Assembly (NCBI RefSeq): GCF_000423505.1
Contig: NZ_KE384027.1
Location: 1 to 64,000, forward strand
Length of the DNA stretch: 64,000 bases
From: Pseudoclavibacter soli DSM 23366
GTDB taxonomy: Bacteria; Actinomycetota; Actinomycetes; Actinomycetales; Microbacteriaceae
Direction of reading: 5' to 3'
Shown here: in pieces, positions 44,675 through 53,499 of the stretch
How the letters are laid out: each line of letters begins with the position of its first letter
How positions within the stretch are numbered: position 1 is the stretch's first letter
Position numbers and translations under genes: made by a program
The notes under the pieces: model-generated
Told to the model about the DNA's origin: nothing
The model's input: the letters and a program-made list of their open reading frames with translations, nothing else
Databases searched by the model: none

Positions 44675-45577
44675 TCAGCCTTTGACTGCGCCTGCGGTGA
44701 GGCCAGCCACAAGACGTTTCTGCATGACGAGGAAGACGGCGATCACTGGCAGCACCACGATGACCGTGGCCGCCAGGATCACTCCCCAGTTATTCGAGCC
44801 GTCAACGTTCTGCAGCAGGGTCAGCCCCACAGGCAGGGTCATCATGTCGGGCTTATCGATGATGAGCAGTGGCCACAGGTACTCATTCCACTCGGTCACA
44901 ATCGAGACCAGTGCAACGGCAACGATGGTCGGCGCCGACATTGGCACGACGAAACCCCAGAGGCGTCGCAGGTGACCTGCGCCATCCACCTGCGCAGACT
45001 CCAGCACCGACATGGGCAGACTGCGAAAGTGCTGATAAAACAGGAACGTGCCGAACGCGCTGGCCAGCCCGGGCACCACGATGCCTTGATATGTGTTGAC
45101 CCAGCCCAACGAAGCCACGAGCGTGTAGTTCGGAATGATGGTGATCTGCTGCGGCACCATCAGTGCGGCGAGCACGGCCACAAAGATCACTCGCTTGAAC
45201 GGAAAATCGACGAACACCAGGGCGTAGGCCGTGGTCAGCCCGAGCAGCACTTTCACCCCGGCGCCAATGCAGGTGACGATCAGACTGTTCACAAACAGGT
45301 TGCCCACCGGAATCGTCTCGGCGACCTCTTGATAGTTGTGCAGCTGAATCGAACTGGGCAGCCACTGTAGGGGCGAGGTGAAAATCTCATCGCGCTGCTT
45401 GAAGCTCGAGATCAGCATCCACAGCAGCGGGAAGACCATCACGAGCGCCGCCACAGCCATGGTGAGATAAGACCCGAGGTCGAGATGCCGCGTTCGCTTC
45501 GGCCGCGCCAGCGACGCTGAAGCTCGAGCGGTCGGTTTCGCTGTGGGCACCGTCGAGGCGGTGAGATCGCTGGGCAT
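44675..45577 (-). CDS. ABC transporter permease (UgpE/MalG type)
   Basis: A 300-residue inner-membrane permease with about six helices and the EAA coupling motif in VLESAQVDGAGHLRRLWGFVVP (split, about residues 195-215). Its ATG overlaps the UgpA stop (TGATG), fixing the start at 45577; frame upstream of that is the UgpA shadow. It pairs with the other permease to form the transmembrane channel. Confidence 0.93.
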   Translation of the reverse strand: MPSDLTASTVPTAKPTARASASLARPKRTRHLDLGSYLTMAVAALVMVFPLLWMLISSFKQRDEIFTSPLQWLPSSIQLHNYQEVAETIPVGNLFVNSLIVTCIGAGVKVLLGLTTAYALVFVDFPFKRVIFVAVLAALMVPQQITIIPNYTLVASLGWVNTYQGIVVPGLASAFGTFLFYQHFRSLPMSVLESAQVDGAGHLRRLWGFVVPMSAPTIVAVALVSIVTEWNEYLWPLLIIDKPDMMTLPVGLTLLQNVDGSNNWGVILAATVIVVLPVIAVFLVMQKRLVAGLTAGAVKG

Positions 45578-46527
45578 CAGAAACGCACCTTTCGCTCCAT
45601 AACCACCAGCTGCACGATGGTGATCACCAGAAGAATGACGAAGAGGATTGTGGCCACCGCAGAGGCGAACCCTGCTCGACCGCTGACGAAGCCCTCTTGG
45701 TAGATCTCGTACATGAGCGTTGTCGTGCTGCCCACCGGCCCTCCGCGCGTCATCGCCTGAATCAGATCGAACGACTGCAGCGAGCTGAGCAGTGTGGTGA
45801 TGCTCAGAAAGAAGGTGGTTGGGCCAAGCAGTGGGATGACCACCTGTCGCGTGGTCTGCCACCGTGATGCACCATCGATGGCTGCCGCCTCTACCACCTC
45901 GTGGGGAATCGCCTGCAGGCCGGCCAGGTAGATGAGCGCGACATATCCCACGTTCTTCCAGATGTAGACGATGATCAGCATGACCATTGCCCAAGGCGCC
46001 TGGTTGTACCAGTCTGGCGAGGGCACTCCGAGCGCACCCAGCAGGGTCGAAAGCACGCCATAGCGCGGGTCGAAGATGAACAACCAGAGCAGCCCCACGG
46101 CCACGCCCGAGAGCACATACGGGGCAAATGTCACTGTGCGCACGAACGTGTGCCCGGGCAGACGTCGGTTCAGCACCAGCGCCAGACCCAGACCGAGCAC
46201 CATGCCACCGCCAACAGTGAACACGGTGAACACCAGGGTGTTCAGCATGATCTGCCCGGTTCCGGGAGCGGTGAACCAGTTCGTGTAGTTCTGCAAGCCG
46301 ACGAAGCGCGCCACGTCGCTGCCCACGTTCCACTGCAGCAGTGAATAGTTCAGACTGAGCAGCAGGGGGCGGTAGACAAAGAACACGAGCAGGGCGATAT
46401 TCGGCCCCGCCAACAGCGCAAACAGAGCGATGTCCCGCCACCGACGACGCCGCCGCGGCACCACACTGCGCCGATCACCAGTCACTGCGGTCACCGTCTC
46501 TCCTGTTCTCGCCGCTGTCTGCGGCAT
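45577..46527 (-). CDS. ABC transporter permease (UgpA/MalF type)
   Basis: A 316-residue permease with six helices and the EAA motif EAAAIDGASRWQTTRQVVIP (about residues 205-224). A basic N-terminal stretch RRRRRWRD precedes the first helix. It forms the heterodimeric channel with the next gene and is first in the minus-strand unit, facing the divergent ATPase gene. Confidence 0.93.
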   Translation of the reverse strand: MPQTAARTGETVTAVTGDRRSVVPRRRRRWRDIALFALLAGPNIALLVFFVYRPLLLSLNYSLLQWNVGSDVARFVGLQNYTNWFTAPGTGQIMLNTLVFTVFTVGGGMVLGLGLALVLNRRLPGHTFVRTVTFAPYVLSGVAVGLLWLFIFDPRYGVLSTLLGALGVPSPDWYNQAPWAMVMLIIVYIWKNVGYVALIYLAGLQAIPHEVVEAAAIDGASRWQTTRQVVIPLLGPTTFFLSITTLLSSLQSFDLIQAMTRGGPVGSTTTLMYEIYQEGFVSGRAGFASAVATILFVILLVITIVQLVVMERKVRF

Positions 46528-46589
46528 CCATTCGTGTGGTCAGGCCACCACCACGCAGTCAGCATAGAAACCGGTTCTGCCCTGACAAG

Positions 46590-46626
46590 CCTGTTTTGAC
46601 AGGAGTTCGCGGGGCATTCACTTGGG
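46590..46626. promoter_or_regulatory. Candidate operator in the divergent ugp region
   Basis: A perfect dyad CCTGT-TTTG-ACAGG (46590-46603) is followed by two 11-bp units, GTTCGCGGGGC (46605-46615) and ATTCACTTGGG (46616-46626). The latter resemble, loosely, the direct repeats of actinobacterial PHO boxes (GTTCACC-N4). The region lies between the permease and ATPase genes. Confidence 0.4.
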
Positions 46627-46764
46627 CGTCAGATCGTTCGGCTGAGCGTCACTTCGCAGTCACCGAACGCTCGCGGAGCGCTGCTAGCGTGCCTTGCGGT
46701 CGGCTCACCTCCGACCGGGCGAACGGCCGCGTCGGCCGCGCTGTCTCTTGAGAAATGGAGCCCC

Positions 46765-47853
46765 ATGTCATCCGTGCTGTTCGATGCCGTCACCTGCGTG
46801 TACCCGGGAGCCGAGCGCCCCTCTGTCGACGACCTCACGCTGTCGATCGACGACGGCGAGTTCCTCGTGCTGGTGGGCCCCTCCGGCTGTGGCAAGTCGA
46901 CCACCCTGCGCATGCTGGCCGGTCTCGAGCAGGTCACCAGTGGCACCATTCGCATCGGCGACCGCGACGTCACAGATGTCGAGCCCAAAGACCGCGATAT
47001 CGCCATGGTGTTTCAGAACTACGCGCTGTATCCGCATATGTCGGTTGCCGAGAACATGGGATTTGCGCTCAAACTCGCCGGGGTGAATCGTGCCGACCGC
47101 GAGCAGAAGGTGCGCGAGACCGCGCGGCTGCTCGACCTCGAGGCGGTGCTCGACCGAAAGCCGAAGGCGCTCTCTGGCGGTCAGCGCCAGCGGGTGGCCA
47201 TGGGGCGCGCGATCGTGCGCGAGCCCAAGGTGTTTCTGATGGATGAGCCTCTGTCGAACCTCGACGCGCGGCTGCGCGTGCAAACCCGCGGCGAGATCGC
47301 GCGACTCACCCGAGAACTCGGCATCACCACCGTCTATGTGACCCATGACCAGACCGAAGCCATGACCATGGGCCACCGCGTGGCCGTGCTGAAAGACGGC
47401 GTTCTGCAGCAGCTGAGCGCCCCGACCACCCTCTACGACCGCCCGAACAATGCCTTCGTGGCCGGATTCATCGGCTCTCCCTCCATGAGCCTGTTCACTG
47501 TGCCGGTGGCCGACGGACGTCCGATGCTCAACGGTCGTGCGCTCAGCGGCCCGGTGGAGGCTGCGGGCGGGCTGGTGCAGGCCGGCATTCGCCCTGAAGA
47601 CGTGCACCTCGCCGCGCCCGACGAGGCCAACACCGAACTCACCGTCGATGCGGTCGAGGTGCTCGGAGCTGAGGCGTTCGTGTATGGCCGCACGCATGTG
47701 CACGGGGCGGATTCCGCACGCCTGACAGCGCGGGTGAGCGGGCGGCGGCATCCTGGCATCGGTGAGACGGTGCCGGTGCGGCTCAACACCGAGCAGCTGC
47801 ATCTGTTCGATGCAGCAACCGGACGACGCCTCGAGGCAACCGTGTCGGCTTAG
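46765..47853 (+). CDS. ABC transporter ATP-binding protein (UgpC/MsmX type)
   Basis: A 362-residue ATPase. Walker A GPSGCGKST (about residues 38-46), signature LSGGQRQR (about 135), Walker B VFLMDEPLSNLD, and switch THDQTEAM. The C-terminal TOBE/MalK-type domain (about 240-360) has AGIRPEDVHL. It energises the divergently encoded UgpA/UgpE pair, though such ATPases can serve several sugar importers. GGAG precedes the ATG. Confidence 0.93.
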   Translation: MSSVLFDAVTCVYPGAERPSVDDLTLSIDDGEFLVLVGPSGCGKSTTLRMLAGLEQVTSGTIRIGDRDVTDVEPKDRDIAMVFQNYALYPHMSVAENMGFALKLAGVNRADREQKVRETARLLDLEAVLDRKPKALSGGQRQRVAMGRAIVREPKVFLMDEPLSNLDARLRVQTRGEIARLTRELGITTVYVTHDQTEAMTMGHRVAVLKDGVLQQLSAPTTLYDRPNNAFVAGFIGSPSMSLFTVPVADGRPMLNGRALSGPVEAAGGLVQAGIRPEDVHLAAPDEANTELTVDAVEVLGAEAFVYGRTHVHGADSARLTARVSGRRHPGIGETVPVRLNTEQLHLFDAATGRRLEATVSA

Positions 47854-47858
47854 CGGCC

Positions 47859-47915
47859 GCAATGTCCGCACCCGCTTCACAATGTCTGCGCAACACGCCC
47901 GCGCGCTGCAGACAT
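47859..47915. repeat. AATGTC dyad cluster
   Basis: GCAATGTCCGC (47859-47869) and the perfect dyad ATGTCTGC (47882-47889) / GCAGACAT (47908-47915). The AATGTC core is shared with the cluster at 12255-12340. It lies just after ugpC. Confidence 0.55.
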
Positions 47916-47952
47916 CTCGTCGCGGTTGAGGGTTATCGGCCAGCGCATGAGA

Positions 47953-47985
47953 AAGGCCCCGGAACCGTTGAGATTCCGGGGCCTT
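47953..47985 (-). terminator. Rho-independent terminator for tRNA-Leu(CAG)
   Basis: Perfect 12-bp stem AAGGCCCCGGAA / TTCCGGGGCCTT with a 9-base loop, 8 bp downstream of the tRNA 3' end, followed on the minus strand by TCTC. It may also stop ugpC transcripts from the other side. Confidence 0.85.
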
Positions 47986-47992
47986 CGGCGTG

Positions 47993-48076
47993 TGCCCGAG
48001 GGGGGACTTGAACCCCCACGACCTTGCGATCACTAGCACCTGAAGCTAGCGCGTCTGCCAATTCCGCCACTCGGGC
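47993..48076 (-). tRNA. tRNA-Leu(CAG)
   Basis: Class II tRNA of 84 nt. Acceptor GCCCGAG pairs with CTCGGGC, discriminator A. The anticodon loop CTTCAGG on stem GCTAG/CTAG(T) gives anticodon CAG. The T-loop is GTTCAAGTC. CCA is not encoded. Confidence 0.95.
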
Positions 48077-48173
48077 AGACTGCTGTGAGCAGCTGCCGTA
48101 CACTATGCGCAATCGCGCGAGTGCACTGAGACAGACTAGCATGAACAGACGCCTCAGTTGCAAAACGCATGAC

Positions 48174-48181
48174 TATACAAT
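48174..48181 (+). promoter_or_regulatory. -10 region of the fhaA-pknA operon
   Basis: TATACAAT contains two overlapping -10-like hexamers (TATACA and TACAAT), about 25-30 bp before the GTG at 48207. The -35 is not convincing. Confidence 0.4.
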
Positions 48182-48206
48182 CGTCAGGGGCACGCAAAGG
48201 AGATCT

Positions 48207-48881
48207 GTGGGCATTCTGGACAACGTCGAGCGAGGGCTCGAGCGCGCCGTCAACGGTGCGTTCGCGAAGACCTTCCGCTCACGTCTGCAGCCGCTCGAGA
48301 TCTTCGCCGCGCTCAAATCCGAGCTCGACGCCAACACGCGCATCCTGTCTCGTCAGACCATCGTGGTGCCCAACGAGTTCACCGTGCACATCAGCCGCGA
48401 AGACTTCGACCGGCTCAAAACCGATGGTGCGCGCTTAGCCGACCAGTTCGTCGCTGATCTGCACACCTACGCCGATCAGCAGGGCTACCAGTTCACCGGC
48501 CCTGTGGTTGTGGCGATCACCCCCGACCCGGCGCTCAGCGTGGGTCTGCTCAACGTCACCTCCGTCGCACCGGGCACACAGGTAGATCTAGTGCCGGCCC
48601 TCGAGGTGCAGGGCCAGACCCTCCGCCTGCGCGAAGGGGTCAACGTGATCGGCCGCAGCCACGACAGCGACATCGTTGTGGCCGACTCGGCAGCCTCAAA
48701 ACGCAACGCGAGCATCACGTGGGACGGCACCACCGCCGTGCTGCGCGACCTCGGCTCGACCAACGGCACCAAAATCGACGGTCAGCGCATCACCGCGCTC
48801 GAGCTGGCCTCCCCCACCACATTCACGGTCGGCTCCACCCCGCTGACCTACCGCATGGCACCGAAGGCGACTGCACGATGA
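48207..48881 (+). CDS. fhaA: FhaA: DUF3662 and FHA-domain protein
   Basis: A 224-residue cytoplasmic protein. The DUF3662 domain (about 1-110) starts MGILDNVERGLERAVNGAFAKTF, split in the usual way. A C-terminal FHA phosphothreonine-binding domain (about 140-215) has GRSHDSDIVV and LGSTNGT. In mycobacteria FhaA helps regulate peptidoglycan synthesis with PknB and MviN. AAAGGAG sets the GTG start. It is the first gene of a head-to-tail operon with 4-bp overlaps. Confidence 0.93.
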   Translation: MGILDNVERGLERAVNGAFAKTFRSRLQPLEIFAALKSELDANTRILSRQTIVVPNEFTVHISREDFDRLKTDGARLADQFVADLHTYADQQGYQFTGPVVVAITPDPALSVGLLNVTSVAPGTQVDLVPALEVQGQTLRLREGVNVIGRSHDSDIVVADSAASKRNASITWDGTTAVLRDLGSTNGTKIDGQRITALELASPTTFTVGSTPLTYRMAPKATAR

Positions 48882-49387
48882 GCGGCGAACTGCTCTATCT
48901 GATCATCAGCTCGGCATTCATCGCTCTGCTGTGGCTATTCGTCTTCTCTGTCGTCTGGGCGATCCGCTCTGATCTGTTCGGCCCCAAAGTCAAACGCATG
49001 CGCGGAGCACAACCAGCCGCACCGGCACCAGCGCAGGCTTCGGCAGCAGCCGCACCCGGGCGTCCTGCACCCCAGGCAGCGCCCGCAGTTGGCGACCAGC
49101 CGCTGCACTTGGTCTTCACCGCTGGCCCAGCCCGGGGCCGCCAGCTCACCCTGCGCAGCGACGTGCTGACCTTCGGGCGCAGCGTCGACTCGAGCGTGGT
49201 GCTGCGCGATGACTTCACATCGACACATCACGCCCGGCTCAGCAAACGCGGCGACCAATGGATGGTCGAAGACCTCGGCTCCACCAATGGCACCACTGTT
49301 GCCGGAACGCGCATCTCCGCCCCCACCCCAGTGGGTGTGGGCGTGCCCATCGGCATCGGCAGCACGACCATGGAGCTGAGGGGCTGA
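48878..49387 (+). CDS. fhaB: FhaB (FipA-like) FHA-domain membrane protein
   Basis: A 169-residue protein. One N-terminal helix (about 5-29), a Pro/Ala-rich linker (about 45-72), and an FHA domain (about 80-165) with FGRSVDSSVVL, STHHARL and LGSTNGT. It reads Ser/Thr-kinase phosphorylation at the membrane and takes part in cell division. The start overlaps the fhaA stop (ATGA). Confidence 0.93.
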   Translation: MSGELLYLIISSAFIALLWLFVFSVVWAIRSDLFGPKVKRMRGAQPAAPAPAQASAAAAPGRPAPQAAPAVGDQPLHLVFTAGPARGRQLTLRSDVLTFGRSVDSSVVLRDDFTSTHHARLSKRGDQWMVEDLGSTNGTTVAGTRISAPTPVGVGVPIGIGSTTMELRG

Positions 49388-49394
49388 TTCGCAC

Positions 49395-50675
49395 ATGACC
49401 GTGCTCAGAGCCACCGCGTTGAGCCACACTGGCAAGGTGCGGCGCAACAACCAAGACTCGGCCATCGCCGGGCAGTATCTGTTCGCCGTCGCCGACGGCA
49501 TGGGCGGGCACGCCGGTGGCGACATTGCCTCGGCATTGACCATTCAGTCGCTCGTCGATCTCGATCGCCGCTTCGACACCGTCGACGAGGCCGCAAGCGC
49601 ACTCGACCAGGCCTTGCATCGCGCCAATCAGATGCTCTCCGAAACGGTCGGCGACTACCCTGAGCTCACCGGCATGGGCACCACGTTCTCGGGTTTTCTC
49701 GCCGTCGACGACCAGATCGTCATCGCGCATATCGGCGACTCGCGCATCTATCGCTTTCGTGACGGCGCGCTGCAGCAGCTGACCAAAGACCACACCTTCG
49801 TGCAGCGTCTGGTCGATGCCGGGCGCATCACCCCCGAAGAAGCCCTGGTGCACCCCCGCCGATCAGTGATCATGCGCGTGCTCGGCGACATCGAGGCCAA
49901 TCCCGACATCGATGTGTTCGTCGAACAGGTGCTGCCCGGCGACCGCCTGCTGATCTGCTCAGATGGGCTCAGTGGGCCGGTCGGCGATGACGGCATTGCG
50001 ATGACTCTGGCCCGTTGTGAGAGCGCTGATCTCACCTGCGCCCAGCTGCTCGAGCAGGCGCTGCGCGGCGGCGCGCCAGACAATTGCACCGTGGTGCTGG
50101 TCGACCCCGACCCCGACCCCGACGCAGTGCCCCACGGCACCCCCGGGCACCCGGTTATCGTCGGTGCCGCAGCTCGCGAGGTGCGCTTCGACCATGTCGA
50201 GCGCCTGCGACACCAAAAGGCGCAGAGCCTCCACGCTCTACGCGAGGCCGCCAGTCACCTCAAACCACGGCGACTCGAGCCGACCCAGTTCGAGTCACAG
50301 GCCGACGAATACCTGCAAGAGCTCATTCAAGAGGGCCGTCGCCGCACGATCGCCCGACGCGTGACGCTGACCCTGATCGCCGTGCTGTTGGCCGCCGGCA
50401 TCACTCTCGCTGGCTGGCTCGGCTACCGCTGGGTGCAGACGCAGTACTACATTGGCGAGCGCGATGGCTACGCCGTGATCTTCCAGGGCGTCAATCAGTC
50501 AATCGGCCCGTTCGACCTCAGCCATGTCGTCGAAGACTCTCGTCTGCCCCAGGTGCCGCTCGACACCCTGGATACCGGTGCCCAGCAACAGGTGCGTGAC
50601 ACCGTGGCGTTCTCGTCGCTCGACGAGGCTCGCGAGCGCCTGGCCGAGCTCAGCGGACAGGCCTCGACCCCATGA
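49395..50675 (+). CDS. pstP: PP2C-family serine/threonine phosphatase PstP
   Basis: A 426-residue membrane phosphatase. The PP2C domain (about 1-240) has the metal-binding VRRNNQDS, VADGMGGHAGG, HIGDSRIYR, SDGLSG and DNCTVVL motifs. A juxtamembrane linker leads to one helix (about 325-345) and an extracellular tail. It dephosphorylates the PknA/PknB kinases and their targets. It overlaps rodA by 4 bp. Confidence 0.95.
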   Translation: MTVLRATALSHTGKVRRNNQDSAIAGQYLFAVADGMGGHAGGDIASALTIQSLVDLDRRFDTVDEAASALDQALHRANQMLSETVGDYPELTGMGTTFSGFLAVDDQIVIAHIGDSRIYRFRDGALQQLTKDHTFVQRLVDAGRITPEEALVHPRRSVIMRVLGDIEANPDIDVFVEQVLPGDRLLICSDGLSGPVGDDGIAMTLARCESADLTCAQLLEQALRGGAPDNCTVVLVDPDPDPDAVPHGTPGHPVIVGAAAREVRFDHVERLRHQKAQSLHALREAASHLKPRRLEPTQFESQADEYLQELIQEGRRRTIARRVTLTLIAVLLAAGITLAGWLGYRWVQTQYYIGERDGYAVIFQGVNQSIGPFDLSHVVEDSRLPQVPLDTLDTGAQQQVRDTVAFSSLDEARERLAELSGQASTP

Positions 50676-52051
50676 GCAGACGCACCACCACTCATCGACT
50701 GGTCGAACGCAACCTCCGCGGCATCGAGCTGTGGCTGCTGATCTTGGGCGGCCTGGTCGCCGGCACCGCTTTGGTCGCCGTGCAACTCGGCGCCCGCGGT
50801 TCACTGAGCCCGGCGGCCTTCGTCGTCGGCGGAGTCTACTGGGCCGCGGTGATCGGCCTGCACGTAGTGTTGCGCATCACGGCGAGCAAGTCAGACCCCA
50901 TCATCGTGCCGATCGCGGCTGTGCTCAACGGCATCGGTTTAGTCGCCATCTATCGCATCGACATCGCGCAAGACGCCACCGGATCCGGGTCCTCCTCTAC
51001 GCGACAGGCGATCTGGAGCATCGGCGCGGTCATTCTCGCCGCACTTGTGGTGTGGTTTCTGCGCAACCACCGCATCCTGCAGCGCTATACCTACCTGTTC
51101 ATGCTGATCAGTGTGGTGTTGCTGGTGCTGCCCATGATCCCCGGCATCGGCACCGACAACGGCACTAATGCCTCTCTGTGGGCCAAGATCGGCCCGATCA
51201 CCTTCCAGCCCAGCGAGTACGCCAAGATCTCTCTGGCGATTTTCTTCGCCGGATACTTGGTCACGCACGCTGACACCCTGACGTTGGCCGGTCACCGGTT
51301 CGCCGGCATGACCTTCCCGCGCCTGCGTGACTCTGGGCCCATCCTCACGGTATGGGCAATGGCGATGCTCGTGCTCGTCGTGCAGAAAGATCTGGGCACA
51401 TCACTGCTGTATTTCGGCCTGTTTCTGGTCATGCTCTACGTGGCCACCGGTATGGCCAGCTGGGTGGTGCTCGGCATGGTGCTTTTCGGCCTCGGTGGGC
51501 TGGCCGCCTACCGCTTTATGCCGTTGGTTCAGGGCCGCATCCATGCCTGGCTGCATCCGCTCGACACTGATCTGTACAACCAGACCGGTGGCAGCTATCA
51601 GTTGGTGCAGGGCCTGTTCGGCCAGGCGCACGGTGGGTTGTTCGGCACCGGGCTCGGCCGCGGCTACCCACAGCTGACTCCCCTGTCACGCTCTGACTAC
51701 ATCTACACGTCAATCGCCGAAGAAATCGGTCTGATCGGCATGTTCGCCCTGTTGCTGCTGTTCTTGCTGCTGATCTCGCGCGGCCTGCGCGTGGGTTTCG
51801 CGGCCCAAGACGACTTTGGCAAGCTGCTGGCGACCGGCTTGTCGTTCGTGCTCTGCCTGCAGGTGTTCATCGTGATCGGCGGCGTGACCCGGGTCATCCC
51901 CCTGACCGGTCTGCCCACGCCGTTCTTGGCTGCCGGCGGCTCGAGCCTGCTGGCCAACTGGGTGATCGTGGCGCTACTGCTGCGCATCACCGACTCCATC
52001 CGCTCACAGGCCAACGCGCTCGTCAGCACGGGCCAGGAGGTGCGCTCATGA
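50672..52051 (+). CDS. rodA: RodA/FtsW-type SEDS peptidoglycan glycosyltransferase
   Basis: A 459-residue SEDS protein with about ten membrane helices. The block PSEYAKISLAIFFAGYL and the late GFRVI-like GGVTRVIPLTGLPTPFLAAGGSSLL (split) are characteristic. It polymerises glycan strands from lipid II with its partner PBP, encoded immediately downstream with a 4-bp overlap. Confidence 0.94.
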   Translation: MSRRTTTHRLVERNLRGIELWLLILGGLVAGTALVAVQLGARGSLSPAAFVVGGVYWAAVIGLHVVLRITASKSDPIIVPIAAVLNGIGLVAIYRIDIAQDATGSGSSSTRQAIWSIGAVILAALVVWFLRNHRILQRYTYLFMLISVVLLVLPMIPGIGTDNGTNASLWAKIGPITFQPSEYAKISLAIFFAGYLVTHADTLTLAGHRFAGMTFPRLRDSGPILTVWAMAMLVLVVQKDLGTSLLYFGLFLVMLYVATGMASWVVLGMVLFGLGGLAAYRFMPLVQGRIHAWLHPLDTDLYNQTGGSYQLVQGLFGQAHGGLFGTGLGRGYPQLTPLSRSDYIYTSIAEEIGLIGMFALLLLFLLLISRGLRVGFAAQDDFGKLLATGLSFVLCLQVFIVIGGVTRVIPLTGLPTPFLAAGGSSLLANWVIVALLLRITDSIRSQANALVSTGQEVRS

Positions 52052-53499
52052 CCACCAGACTGCGTCGCGTCACCATCGTGGTGTTCGCACTGTTTCTCTC
52101 ACTGTTCGTCTCGTCGAGCCTGATCCAGACGGTATTCGCCGATTCTCTCAATGCCGACAGCCGCAACACTCGCGTCATTCGCGACGGTTACAAGATCCAG
52201 CGCGGCAGCATTCTGGCCGGCAACACCGTCATCGCACAGTCCGAGGCGAGCGACAGTGTCTTCAAATACGTGCGCACCTACCCGGGGGGCGAGGCGTACT
52301 CCTCAATCACCGGTTATTACTCGCATGTGCTGGCCTCTACTGGCATCGAGGCCAGCGAAAACGTCGACCTCACCGGCGTCGGAAAGTCGCAGACCGTCGA
52401 ACAGCTCATCAACCGCATCAACGGCACCACGCAGCGCGGCTCCGACGTCACCCTGTCTATCGATCCCGACATACAGCAGGCTGCGTGGGATGCGCTGGGC
52501 GACCGCAACGGCGCCGCAGTGGCCATCGAGCCGTCGACCGGGCGCATCCTGGCGCTCGTCTCGAAGCCCAGCTACGATGCTGCCGCACTGGCCGACAACG
52601 ACTCTGACACCGCAAATCAGGTGTTCGACACGCTCTCGGCAGATTCGAGCCAGCCACTGGTCAACCGGGCGATCGCCGGCGACACCTACGCGCCAGGTTC
52701 TACCTTCAAACTGGTCATGACGGCTGCCGCCCTCGAAAACGGCTACACGCCTGACAGCGACTTCGACAACCCAGCTGCTCTCACGCTTGAACAGAGCACG
52801 ACGCAGATTCACAACGTCACCAACCGGGCCTGCGGCAGCGGCACCTCGAAGGTCACGCTGAAAGTCGCCCTGCAGTATTCGTGCAACATCCCGTTCGCCG
52901 AGCTGGGCCTCGAGCTCGGCAGCGACAAGGTGAAGTCGACCGCAGAAGCCTTCGGCTTCGATCAAGACCTGAGCATTCCGCTTGCGGTCACCGCCAGCCG
53001 CTATCCCACCCCAACCTCACCGGCCGAGCTGCAGCTGTCGAGCTTCGGGCAGGCCAATGTGCGCGTCACCCCCCTGCAGATGGCCTCTGTGGCAGCCACC
53101 ATCGCCAATGGCGGCACTCGACTGCAGCCGAGCCTGATAGATCAAGTGCGCAATCAGAGTCTCGAAGTCACCTCGCAATTCGAGAAGACCGAACTCGGTC
53201 AGGCGATCTCACCTGAGACCGCTCAGACCCTCACCGATCTCATGGTGAACAACGTGTCTACCGAGATCTCAGGTGCAAGAATAGACGGGGTGGACGTCGC
53301 CGGTAAGACGGGCACCGCCGAGACGACCAAAGATGGGCAGTACAATCTCTGGTTCACTGGTTTCGCACCGGCCAACGACCCCAAAGTGGCCGTTGCAGTC
53401 GTTGTCGAAGACGGTGGTTCGTACAACAACTCGGAGGGCTCGAACAAGGTGGCTGCGCCCATTGCGCAGAAGATCATGAAGGCGGTGTTAGACAAATGA
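52048..53499 (+). CDS. pbpA: Penicillin-binding transpeptidase PbpA
   Basis: A 483-residue monofunctional class B PBP. It has one N-terminal helix (about 8-30). Active-site motifs are STFK (218-221), SCN (278-280) and KTG (420-422), so it should cross-link peptidoglycan. It pairs with the preceding RodA. No PASTA domain is present. Confidence 0.95.
   Translation: MTTRLRRVTIVVFALFLSLFVSSSLIQTVFADSLNADSRNTRVIRDGYKIQRGSILAGNTVIAQSEASDSVFKYVRTYPGGEAYSSITGYYSHVLASTGIEASENVDLTGVGKSQTVEQLINRINGTTQRGSDVTLSIDPDIQQAAWDALGDRNGAAVAIEPSTGRILALVSKPSYDAAALADNDSDTANQVFDTLSADSSQPLVNRAIAGDTYAPGSTFKLVMTAAALENGYTPDSDFDNPAALTLEQSTTQIHNVTNRACGSGTSKVTLKVALQYSCNIPFAELGLELGSDKVKSTAEAFGFDQDLSIPLAVTASRYPTPTSPAELQLSSFGQANVRVTPLQMASVAATIANGGTRLQPSLIDQVRNQSLEVTSQFEKTELGQAISPETAQTLTDLMVNNVSTEISGARIDGVDVAGKTGTAETTKDGQYNLWFTGFAPANDPKVAVAVVVEDGGSYNNSEGSNKVAAPIAQKIMKAVLDK

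Noticed and set aside
46768-48039. A 423-codon minus-strand open frame antisense to the ugpC-type gene and over the tRNA-Leu terminator
   Set aside because: It crosses into a terminator and a tRNA, and the plus-strand ATPase motifs are intact.
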